From Candidatus Methanomethylophilaceae archaeon (GTDB taxonomy: Archaea > Thermoplasmatota > Thermoplasmata > Methanomassiliicoccales > Methanomethylophilaceae), in NCBI GenBank assembly GCA_016297775.1, contig JAEDGA010000011.1, forward strand, positions 1 through 32,682: a DNA stretch of 32,682 nt. The letters are read 5' to 3'. The notes beneath the pieces were generated by a model that saw only the letters and a list, made by a program, of their open reading frames with translations, was not told the origin of the DNA and ran no database searches. The translations under genes were made by a program, and so were the position numbers. Shown one piece after another: positions 8,010-14,474 of the stretch. Positions within the stretch are counted from its first letter, which is position 1. Every line of letters starts with the position of its first letter.

Positions 8010-8761
8010 TCCTTCGCCTCCTTCTCTCCGACATCCTTGTAGACACCGAGGGGATAGTAGGGGAGCATGTTGTCCCTCAGCCACTGGAGCGAGTCCGTGG
8101 GGGACAGACCCCAGTTGGTGGGGCAGGTGGACACGACCTCGATGAGACAGTATCCGCGGCCCTCCATCTGGTACTGGAATGCCTTCTTGATGGCCTTCTT
8201 GGCCTCTCTGACATGCTTGACGTTGTCGACGGTCACACGTTGTGCCAATGCGACACCGTCCACTGAGGATAGGAGCTCGCACACCCTGAGTGGGTTTCCT
8301 GCGGTGGCGGTGTCCCTTCCGTAGGGGGTGGTCTGTGTGATCTGCCCGGGCAGGGTGGTGGGTGCCATCTGACCTCCGGTCATTCCGTAGATCGCGTTGT
8401 TGATGAATATCACGACGATGTTCTCTCCGCGGGTGGCGGCGTGAACGGTCTCACCGGTACCGATGGCCGCAAGGTCCCCGTCCCCCTGGTAGGTGAAGAC
8501 GACGTTATCGGGTCTCGCCCTCTTGATACCGGTAGCCACTGCGGGTGCGCGTCCGTGGGGGGCCTGCACCATGTCGCAGTTGAAGTAGTTGTATGTGAAG
8601 ACGGAGCATCCGACGGATGCGACACCGACGGTCCTTCCCTCGACTCCGAGCTCGTCTATAGCCTCTCCCACCAGCCTGTGCACGATACCGTGCGTGCAGC
8701 CGGGGCAGTAGTGGAGCGGTACATCCGTCATTGCGTGGGGTCTTCCTCCTTTGATTCCCAT
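8006..8761 (-). CDS. korB: 2-oxoacid:ferredoxin oxidoreductase, beta subunit (TPP)
   Basis: A 251-residue thiamine-diphosphate-binding beta subunit. Near the N-terminus is HYCPGCTHG, the typical CxxC-containing opening. The TPP/Mg site is seen as YQGDGDLAAIG together with NNAIYGMTGGQ. These match the beta subunits paired with VorB-type alpha subunits. The start is taken at the ATG at 8761; a GTG lies one codon upstream. The start overlaps the alpha-subunit stop by one base, and the 3' end overlaps korC by 4 bp, so the subunits are translationally coupled. Substrate (2-oxoglutarate, branched-chain or aryl 2-oxoacid) cannot be fixed by sequence alone. Confidence 0.92.
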   Translation of the reverse strand: MGIKGGRPHAMTDVPLHYCPGCTHGIVHRLVGEAIDELGVEGRTVGVASVGCSVFTYNYFNCDMVQAPHGRAPAVATGIKRARPDNVVFTYQGDGDLAAIGTGETVHAATRGENIVVIFINNAIYGMTGGQMAPTTLPGQITQTTPYGRDTATAGNPLRVCELLSSVDGVALAQRVTVDNVKHVREAKKAIKKAFQYQMEGRGYCLIEVVSTCPTNWGLSPTDSLQWLRDNMLPYYPLGVYKDVGEKEAKE

Positions 8762-9825
8762 CACTGCTCACCTCCGTTGATCTTTACGATCCTGTCATAG
8801 ACTTCCATGGGTGTGGGGATCACACCTCCGGTGCGTCCGTAGAACTCCACCGGCCTAGAGCATTCGATGGCCAGGCGGACGTCGTCCACCATCTGTCCCA
8901 TGGACATCTCCACGGTCAGGAACTTGGGTACGTGTTCTGCCGCCTTCGCCAGAACATCCTTCGGGAACGGCCAGAGGGTGATGGGTCTGATGAGACCCGC
9001 CTTGATGCCGTTCTTCCTCGCCATGTCGACCGCGGAACGGGACACCCTTGCGGATGCTCCGTATGCGACGATGACGATGTCCGCATCGTCCACGAGGTAC
9101 TCCTCCGCCATCTGCTCCTCCTTCTGGATGGTGGCGTATCTCTCGAACCTGTCCTTGACCAGTCCTTCGAGGGTGGCGGGATCGATGTAGAGGGAGTTCA
9201 CCACGTTGTGCTTCCTCTTGTTCTGGTGTCCGCATGCCGCCCACTCCTTGGAATCGTTGTCGGGTTCCCTGGGTTCAGGGAGCTGAACGGGTTCCATCAT
9301 CTGTCCGAGCATACCATCGGACAGGATCATCACGGGCATTCTGTACTTGTCACCGAGATCGAATGCCTTTGCGACCAGGTCCACGGTCTCCTGAACCGTG
9401 GAGGGTGCAAGGACCATCATATGGAAATCACCGTGTCCGGTGGATTTGGTCGCCTGATAGTAGTCCGCCTGGGAGGGCTGGATCCCTCCGAGACCGGGTC
9501 CTCCGCGCTGGACGTTGATTATGAGTGCGGGGACATCGGATCCCGCGATGTAGGAGATCCCCTCGGACATGAGACTGACTCCGGGGGAGGATGTGGACGT
9601 CATCACCCTGACACCGGCGGCGGCCGCACCGAGGACCATGTTGATGGATGCCACCTCGGATTCCGCCTGGAGGTAGACGCCGTCCACCTTGGGCATGCGC
9701 TTGGACATGTATGCCGCCACCTCGGTCTGGGGGGTGATGGGGTATCCGAAGAAGTGCCTGCAGCCTGCCGCGATGGCGGCCTCCGCGATCGCCTCGTTAC
9801 CCTTCATGAGTACCTTCTCGGACAT
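8761..9825 (-). CDS. korA: 2-oxoacid:ferredoxin oxidoreductase, alpha subunit (VorB-like)
   Basis: A 354-residue alpha subunit closest in pattern to VorB of 2-ketoisovalerate:ferredoxin oxidoreductase. The opening KVLMKGNEAIAEAAI, the FFGYPITPQTEV segment, QAESEVASINMVLGAAAAG and the MRGGPGLGGIQPSQADY-like segment (here VQRGGPGLGGIQPSQADY) are all hallmarks. The real start is the ATG at 9825, 2 bp after the korD stop; the open frame continues about 60 codons upstream only because it runs antisense-free through korD in another frame. Most KorA proteins of 2-oxoglutarate enzymes are slightly longer. Branched-chain 2-oxoacids are therefore a reasonable substrate guess, and two acyl-CoA synthetases at 12.6-16.1 kb fit a carboxylate-assimilation role, but this is inference. 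Confidence 0.92.
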   Translation of the reverse strand: MSEKVLMKGNEAIAEAAIAAGCRHFFGYPITPQTEVAAYMSKRMPKVDGVYLQAESEVASINMVLGAAAAGVRVMTSTSSPGVSLMSEGISYIAGSDVPALIINVQRGGPGLGGIQPSQADYYQATKSTGHGDFHMMVLAPSTVQETVDLVAKAFDLGDKYRMPVMILSDGMLGQMMEPVQLPEPREPDNDSKEWAACGHQNKRKHNVVNSLYIDPATLEGLVKDRFERYATIQKEEQMAEEYLVDDADIVIVAYGASARVSRSAVDMARKNGIKAGLIRPITLWPFPKDVLAKAAEHVPKFLTVEMSMGQMVDDVRLAIECSRPVEFYGRTGGVIPTPMEVYDRIVKINGGEQ

Positions 9826-9827
9826 GT

Positions 9828-10034
9828 TCAGTCCTCCACGAAGATCGCCATGTCGGGGCACATGATCACGCAGGATCCGCAGCCGATGCACTGTGCCTGG
9901 TCGGTCACGTGTGCGGGGTGGTATCCCTTGCCGTTGGTCACTTTCCTGTCCAATTCCAGGATGTTCTTGGGGCAGGCTCCTACGCAGAGCTCGCAACCCT
10001 TGCAAATTCCGTTATCAACTGTCACTTTGGGCAT
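9828..10034 (-). CDS. korD: 2-oxoacid:ferredoxin oxidoreductase, ferredoxin-like delta subunit
   Basis: A 68-residue ferredoxin with two [4Fe-4S] motifs: CKGCELCVGACP (about residues 11-22) and CIGCGSCVIMCP (about 49-60). It is the delta subunit that carries electrons between the catalytic TPP subunit and soluble ferredoxin. It is the first of four tightly packed kor genes and lies 14 bp downstream of the P-loop ATPase gene on the same strand. Confidence 0.93.
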   Translation of the reverse strand: MPKVTVDNGICKGCELCVGACPKNILELDRKVTNGKGYHPAHVTDQAQCIGCGSCVIMCPDMAIFVED

Positions 10035-10048
10035 CTATACTACCTGTC

Positions 10049-10711
10049 CTATTCCCAAGGCGCCCTGACATAGACGTCTATCGGGTAAAGATTTTCCACT
10101 TTTCTAGATGGGGAGATTCCGCGGGGGACCGTCGTGAATCTCAGCGGAAGCCCGGTGGCCCCGCATACGGAATCGGCGAACTCCAGGGAGGCATCCACTG
10201 TCTCCGCCGTCGTGAGCTGTTTGAGATGGGAGTTGTTCACCACACCGGTCGCTTTCAGATGTGCTGTCCTCTCGATATCCCCGAGGATGGCGACCGCCTC
10301 GTCCGGGGACGTGGTCATGGAACGGTACATGTTCACCACGTAGAGCACATCGGGATCGGCCGATTGCAGCTGTCTGCTGTATACCGCCAGTGCGGTGGTG
10401 CCCGCATCGTCGCCACCCACGTCTATTATGACGCGTTCCCCGTCTTCGATGGCCGTCTTCACGGATCCGGGGAGAGATGGGGTGTCGAGATTGGTGTTGG
10501 CGAAATTGGGTCCTATGACCCTGATACCCTCTTTCGTGAGCACATCCGAGTAATCCGCGGATCTGAAGTATGGATTGACGATATCCATATCCACCAGGGT
10601 CACGGATTCCCCGGACCTTGCACAATCCATGGCGAGGTTGATGGACAGGTTCGTCTTCCCGGTACCGTAGTGTCCGCAGATGACGGTTACGCGCTCTTTC
10701 AAAGGGTGCAT
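10049..10711 (-). CDS. P-loop ATPase, CobQ/MinD/ParA-like
   Basis: A 220-residue P-loop protein with Walker A GHYGTGKTN (about residues 13-21), followed by a TLVDMDIVNPYFRSADY segment (deviant Walker/switch I region) and VIIDVGGDDAG (Walker B/switch II). This places it in the SIMIBI class near MinD/ParA/CobB-type proteins. It is the first gene of the minus-strand operon and lies 14 bp before korD, so a role in assembly, metallocluster loading or regulation of the oxidoreductase is plausible but unproven. A TATA palindrome about 25 nt upstream of the ATG suggests a leaderless transcript beginning at or near this start codon. Confidence 0.75.
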   Translation of the reverse strand: MHPLKERVTVICGHYGTGKTNLSINLAMDCARSGESVTLVDMDIVNPYFRSADYSDVLTKEGIRVIGPNFANTNLDTPSLPGSVKTAIEDGERVIIDVGGDDAGTTALAVYSRQLQSADPDVLYVVNMYRSMTTSPDEAVAILGDIERTAHLKATGVVNNSHLKQLTTAETVDASLEFADSVCGATGLPLRFTTVPRGISPSRKVENLYPIDVYVRAPWE

Positions 10712-10731
10712 GGACGACTAGAAGATAGTAT

Positions 10732-10741
10732 CCTATATAGG
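10732..10741 (-). promoter_or_regulatory. TATA box of the ATPase-kor operon
   Basis: The palindromic box CCTATATAGG is centred about 25 nt upstream of the ATG at 10711, the standard distance for an archaeal leaderless mRNA. Confidence 0.6.
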
Positions 10742-11068
10742 TAAGACGGAAGTGCTATGTTATGAGTATGCGAAATGAGCCATATCCAAGTGAGTTTTCT
10801 TCGGGTATGGGGTGTGATACTGATGCCGGGACGTACGTTCACCATCCGGACTCATGGAACGATCCAATGCTTCTGCCTCATGAGTACTATCATCGAACCC
10901 TTTGAGAAAGGGGGCATTGTCATGATCGATGAGTCATCATCCATCCCATACAATTCCGGATGATGTCCGCCGAGAAAGGATCGTCAGATCGTCCGGATGA
11001 AACACCCTGTCGATCGTAATCGGGAATCATGTCCTTGTCGTATCGTTTCTTTCATGATGACTCAAATC
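10742..11068. other. Gene-poor intergenic stretch with an inverted repeat
   Basis: This divergent gap of about 400 bp has no convincing gene. A 62-codon plus-strand frame at 10775-10963 lacks a family resemblance and a ribosome-binding site. An inverted repeat with 10-bp arms (10955-10964 and 10988-10997, one G-U pair) could fold into a long stem-loop, possibly part of a small RNA; no known riboswitch class is recognised. Confidence 0.35.
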
Positions 11069-11075
11069 ATAGAAA

Positions 11076-11110
11076 ATTTTATAACCGTGATAAGTGTTAG
11101 CACGTAACAC
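11076..11110 (+). promoter_or_regulatory. Promoter and possible operator of the ADH synthase gene
   Basis: A TATA box (AATTTTATA, 11076-11083) is followed by the inverted repeat GTGTTA-N5-TAACAC at 11094-11110, which would cover the expected transcription start. The ATG is at 11120. Confidence 0.5.
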
Positions 11111-11119
11111 GGTAATACA

Positions 11120-11914
11120 ATGTTCGGAAAAAACATCAGACTCGAGAGGATCATCGACAGGAAGAGCGGAAATGCAGTGATAGTGCCTATGGACCATGGT
11201 ATCAGTGTGGGTCCGATCCCGGGATTGATCGATATGAAGGACACCGTCAACAACGTATCAGAAGGTGGTGCCACGGCGGTTTTGATGCACAAAGGGATCA
11301 TCGCAAGGGGACACAGGGCCGGCGGTAAGGATGTGGGTCTCATCCTCCATCTGTCCGCTTCCACCGACATAGGTGTGACATCACATTCCAAGGTACTCGT
11401 AGCAACGGTGGAGGAGGCCATCAAATACGGAGCCGATGCGGTATCCGCACATATCAACGTGGGTGCACAGTCGGAGTCCCAGATGCTCAGCGATCTGGGT
11501 AAGGTATCGGAGAGCTGTATGGAATGGGGGATGCCGTTCCTGGTGATGGCGTACCCGCGCGGACCGTCCATCAAGGATTCCTTCGATCCAAAGGCCGTGG
11601 CACATGCGGCAAGGGTGGCCACGGAGATAGGCGCGGACATCGTCAAGTGCAGCTACACGGGGGACTTCGATTCGTTCAGCAAGGTGGTAGAGGGTGCGCT
11701 GGCACCTGTCGTCATCGCGGGCGGACCCAAGATGGATTCGGACATGGATATCCTTAACATGGTGGAGACGTCGATAGCAGCCGGAGGTCACGGCGTATCC
11801 ATGGGACGCAACGTGTTCCAGCACAGGGATATCAGGGGTATGATGACCGCGATATCCGACATCGTGCTACATGGTGCCACCGCGAAGGAGGCCGCCGAAC
11901 ACCTTTCGATCTGA
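11120..11914 (+). CDS. 2-amino-3,7-dideoxy-D-threo-hept-6-ulosonate synthase
   Basis: A 264-residue class I (Schiff-base) aldolase of the DhnA/FbaB superfamily, closest in pattern to the archaeal ADH synthase (AroA', MJ0400 type) that starts the alternative shikimate route from aspartate semialdehyde and a 6-deoxy-ketohexose phosphate. Supporting segments are VIVPMDHGISVGP near residues 20-32, the MAYPRGP segment, IVKCSYTGDFDSF, where the lysine is the expected Schiff-base residue, and APVVIAGGPK with the phosphate-binding GVSMGRNVFQH near the C-terminus. A fructose-bisphosphate aldolase is the main alternative; YPRG and YTGD favour ADH synthase. It is monocistronic, with a TATA box upstream and a hairpin starting at its stop codon. 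Confidence 0.82.
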   Translation: MFGKNIRLERIIDRKSGNAVIVPMDHGISVGPIPGLIDMKDTVNNVSEGGATAVLMHKGIIARGHRAGGKDVGLILHLSASTDIGVTSHSKVLVATVEEAIKYGADAVSAHINVGAQSESQMLSDLGKVSESCMEWGMPFLVMAYPRGPSIKDSFDPKAVAHAARVATEIGADIVKCSYTGDFDSFSKVVEGALAPVVIAGGPKMDSDMDILNMVETSIAAGGHGVSMGRNVFQHRDIRGMMTAISDIVLHGATAKEAAEHLSI

Positions 11915-11934
11915 CAGGGGGAATTTCCCCCTGT
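11914..11934 (+). terminator. Hairpin at the ADH synthase stop codon
   Basis: A 9-bp stem (11914-11922 with 11926-11934, loop of 3 nt) built on GGGGG/CCCCC begins at the last base of the stop codon. No T-run follows, so termination is likely but not certain. Confidence 0.55.
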
Positions 11935-11972
11935 ATAGGATGAAAAAACCAATCAAACGGTATCCGAACACG

Positions 11973-11987
11973 TTTATAATTATATAC
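11973..11987 (+). promoter_or_regulatory. Promoter of the HTH-cupin and acyl-CoA synthetase operon
   Basis: The A/T-rich segment TTTATAATTATATAC contains overlapping TATA boxes about 25-35 nt before the ATG at 12011, implying a short or absent leader. No clear palindrome is seen beside it. Confidence 0.55.
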
Positions 11988-12010
11988 AATGATAAGATGG
12001 AACGATTTGA

Positions 12011-12595
12011 ATGACAATTGAACCCAAGATAACGGAAATTGCGGAGCGCATCCTCGCCATGCGCGAACTGTGCGACTTCACCGTCGAGGACATGGCTGAG
12101 GCGCTGGGCATCAGTGCCGCAGATTATGCGGAGTATGAATCCGGTACCAGGGACTTCTCATTCACATTCCTATACAAGTGTGCTGAGAAGTTCGGCATCG
12201 ACATGATTGAGCTTCTCACAGGCGACAATCCCCACCTCAGCGAGTTCACCGTGGTGAGGGGCGGAAAGGGTCTCCCCATCAAGAGACGCGAAGGATTCCA
12301 CTACTTCCACCTAGCCGCCAACTTCAAGAACAAGCTCGCCGAGCCCTTCATCGTGGTCGCTCCCTACGACGAGACGATCCAGTCCGCACCTGTGCACACG
12401 TCCACGCACGAGGGACAGGAATTCGATCTCGTGCTGGAGGGATCGCTCAAATTCGTCTACGAGGACCACACGACATACCTCAACGCCGGAGACTCCGTCT
12501 ATTATGATTCCGGAAAGCCCCACGGTATGATCGCCACGTCCGAGGGCGGATGCAGGTTCCTTGCAATCGTCATGAAGGACGGTGCCAATCAATGA
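12011..12595 (+). CDS. HTH (XRE) and cupin-domain transcription regulator
   Basis: A 194-residue regulator. Residues about 10-65 form an XRE-type helix-turn-helix (FTVEDMAEALGISAADYAEYE, then a recognition helix region ending in FLYKCAEKFGID). Residues about 100-190 form a cupin barrel with the conserved elements HTSTHEGQEFDLVLEGSLKF and LNAGDSVYYDSGKPHGM, which usually bind a metal or small ligand. This architecture is common in regulators of small-molecule catabolism and is often encoded directly before an AMP-forming acyl-CoA synthetase, as here. The stop overlaps the next ATG (ATGA), so the pair is translationally coupled. A likely role is sensing a carboxylate or its CoA ester and controlling one or both synthetase genes. 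Confidence 0.88.
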   Translation: MTIEPKITEIAERILAMRELCDFTVEDMAEALGISAADYAEYESGTRDFSFTFLYKCAEKFGIDMIELLTGDNPHLSEFTVVRGGKGLPIKRREGFHYFHLAANFKNKLAEPFIVVAPYDETIQSAPVHTSTHEGQEFDLVLEGSLKFVYEDHTTYLNAGDSVYYDSGKPHGMIATSEGGCRFLAIVMKDGANQ

Positions 12596-14241
12596 GGAAC
12601 ATCAACGAGAGGTATGTCGATGAGACATACGACGAACAGGGTCTTCTGAAGACCTACAAGCTTCACTACCCCGAGAACTACAACTTCGGATATGACATCG
12701 TGGACGACATCGCCGTGAACGATCCCGACCGTATCGCATTGGTCTGGGACAGCGAGGACGAGGGCGACCGCAAGTTCACATTCGCCGATATCAAGAGGCT
12801 CAGCGACAAGACCGCCAACTTCCTCACCTCCCTCGGTATCGAGAAGGGCGACATGGTCATGCTGATCATGAGGCAGACCTACCAGTTCTGGTACACCATG
12901 GTGGCACTCCACAAGATCGGTGCGGTCGCCATCCCCGCCACATACATGCTCACCAAGCATGATGTGGAGTACCGTGTCAGGGCCGCCGACGTGAAAGCGG
13001 TCATCTGTACGAACCACGAGCCCGCATTGAATGCGGTGGAGTCCGCCGAGGACATCCCGTCGCTCAAGTACAGGATCACTCTCAAGAAGAAACGTGAGGG
13101 ATGGATCGACTTCGACGAGGAGGTCGAGAAGGCCTCCGAGGTCTTCGAGAGGCGCGACACCAAGGCCGAGGAGCCCATGCTGATGTACTTCACATCCGGT
13201 ACCTCCGGCAATCCCAAGATGGTCATCCACAAGCACACATATTCACTCGGACACCTGATGACCGCCAAGCACTGGCACTGTGTCGTTCCCGACGGTATCC
13301 ACTTCACCGTGAGCGATACCGGATGGGGAAAGGCCGTCTGGGGAAAGCTGTACGGACAGTGGATCATGGAGTCCGCGGTCTTCGTGTATCAGTATGAGAA
13401 GTTCAACCCCGACGACATCATGCACATGGTCGAGAAGCACAGGATCACCTCCCTCTGCTGTCCTCCCACCATGTTCAGGCTCTACATCAACGCAGGCGTC
13501 GAGAAGCACGACCTCTCCAGCCTGAAGCACTGCAACATCGCCGGAGAGGCACTCAATCCCGACACATTCGAGACTTGGAGAAAGGCCACCGGCCTCACCC
13601 TCATGGAGGGTTACGGACAGACCGAGACCACACTCACCGTCGCCACGCTCCGTGGCATGACACCCAAGCCCGGATCCATGGGTAAGCCTTCGCCTCAGTT
13701 CGAGGTAGATATCGTGGATGAGGAGGGCAACAGCTGTCCTCCCGGAGTCAACGGAGAGATCGTCATCAAGGCGGACACCCCCGGTATCATGATCGGATAC
13801 TACAGGGACGAGGAGAAGACCGCCGAGACCCTCCGTGGCGGATGGCACCACACCGGTGACGTCGCATGGAAGGACGAGGACGGATACTACTGGTACGTCG
13901 GAAGGAACGATGACATCATCAAGTCATCCGGATACAGGATCAGTCCCTTCGAGATCGAGAGCGCCCTCTTGATGCACCCTGCGGTGCTGGAGTGTGCGGT
14001 CACCGGAGTACCTGACCCTGTCAGGGGACAGCTCGTCAAGGCCACCATCGTCCTCAGGGAAGGATACGAGGCATCCGACGATCTCAAGAAGGAGATACAG
14101 AACTTCGCCAAGAAGGAGACCGCTCCTTACAAGTACCCCCGTGTGGTCGAGTTCGTCAAGGAACTGCCCAAGTCCATCAGCGGTAAGATCAAACGCGTGG
14201 ACATCCGCAAGGCCGACATAGAGGCATCCAAGAAACAGTGA
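12592..14241 (+). CDS. Acyl-CoA synthetase (AMP-forming), copy 1
   Basis: A 549-residue ANL-superfamily ligase that activates a carboxylic acid as acyl-AMP and then acyl-CoA; pattern is closest to the medium-chain/acetyl-CoA synthetase-like branch. Motifs in order: P-loop YFTSGTSGNPK at 199-209, GYGQTE at 340-345, HTGD at 420-423, the hinge GRNDDIIKSSGYRI at 437-450, and the C-terminal catalytic lysine in SGKIKR near 532. The start at 12592 overlaps the regulator stop by 4 bp; it matches the start of the paralogue at 14475 (MRNIN-RYV-ETYD). Codon use is strongly biased (GAC, AAG, ATC, TTC, GAG), suggesting high expression. Substrate is not determined by sequence; short, branched or aryl acids are candidates. 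Confidence 0.9.
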   Translation: MRNINERYVDETYDEQGLLKTYKLHYPENYNFGYDIVDDIAVNDPDRIALVWDSEDEGDRKFTFADIKRLSDKTANFLTSLGIEKGDMVMLIMRQTYQFWYTMVALHKIGAVAIPATYMLTKHDVEYRVRAADVKAVICTNHEPALNAVESAEDIPSLKYRITLKKKREGWIDFDEEVEKASEVFERRDTKAEEPMLMYFTSGTSGNPKMVIHKHTYSLGHLMTAKHWHCVVPDGIHFTVSDTGWGKAVWGKLYGQWIMESAVFVYQYEKFNPDDIMHMVEKHRITSLCCPPTMFRLYINAGVEKHDLSSLKHCNIAGEALNPDTFETWRKATGLTLMEGYGQTETTLTVATLRGMTPKPGSMGKPSPQFEVDIVDEEGNSCPPGVNGEIVIKADTPGIMIGYYRDEEKTAETLRGGWHHTGDVAWKDEDGYYWYVGRNDDIIKSSGYRISPFEIESALLMHPAVLECAVTGVPDPVRGQLVKATIVLREGYEASDDLKKEIQNFAKKETAPYKYPRVVEFVKELPKSISGKIKRVDIRKADIEASKKQ

Positions 14242-14261
14242 GGGCCGACCCCTCCTTAAAC

Positions 14262-14278
14262 CGTTTTTCACTTTTCTC
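14262..14278 (+). terminator. Pyrimidine-rich archaeal-type terminator
   Basis: Shortly after the synthetase stop the plus strand has a pyrimidine-rich run (CGTTTTTCACTTTTCTC), the usual form of an archaeal transcription terminator. Confidence 0.45.
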
Positions 14279-14320
14279 ATCGATTCATTCCGGATAGGAT
14301 CCTTCACGATTCCTGATTAT

Positions 14321-14333
14321 TACGAAATTCGCA
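14321..14333. promoter_or_regulatory. Operator candidate, site 1
   Basis: TACGAAATTCGCA, a near-palindrome that differs by one base from site 2, located 64 bp (centre to centre) upstream of it in front of the second acyl-CoA synthetase. A TATA-like TATTTAAA lies between the two sites. Confidence 0.55.
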
Positions 14334-14384
14334 GTCAATATTTAAAGTACGTATTCGATTTTTGTTTTCAGTAGTTTTTTATTC

Positions 14385-14397
14385 TACGAAATTCGTA
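14385..14397. promoter_or_regulatory. Operator candidate, site 2
   Basis: The perfect palindrome TACGAAATTCGTA lies about 30 bp upstream of the TATA box of the second acyl-CoA synthetase gene. Two copies in one intergenic region suggest a dimeric repressor or activator, possibly the HTH-cupin protein encoded at 12.0 kb. Confidence 0.6.
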
Positions 14398-14425
14398 AAA
14401 AATTGACATTTTTCTACGTTTTGTT

Positions 14426-14433
14426 TTTATATC
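14426..14433 (+). promoter_or_regulatory. TATA box of acyl-CoA synthetase copy 2
   Basis: TTTATATC within a T-rich stretch, about 45 nt before the ATG at 14475. A ribosome-binding-like AAGGTG at 14463-14468 lies 6 nt before that ATG and decides the start. Confidence 0.5.
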
Positions 14434-14474
14434 TGGAACAAATCTTACCATCCACCCGAACAAAGGTGCATATG

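Noticed and set aside
8932..10068. A 378-codon plus-strand frame opposite korA and korD
   Set aside because: It runs antisense to two well-supported subunit genes, is Gly/His/Leu-rich and shows no family motif.
10775..10963. Possible 62-codon gene in the kor/ADH synthase gap
   Set aside because: No ribosome-binding site, no TATA box at the proper distance and no resemblance to a known family.
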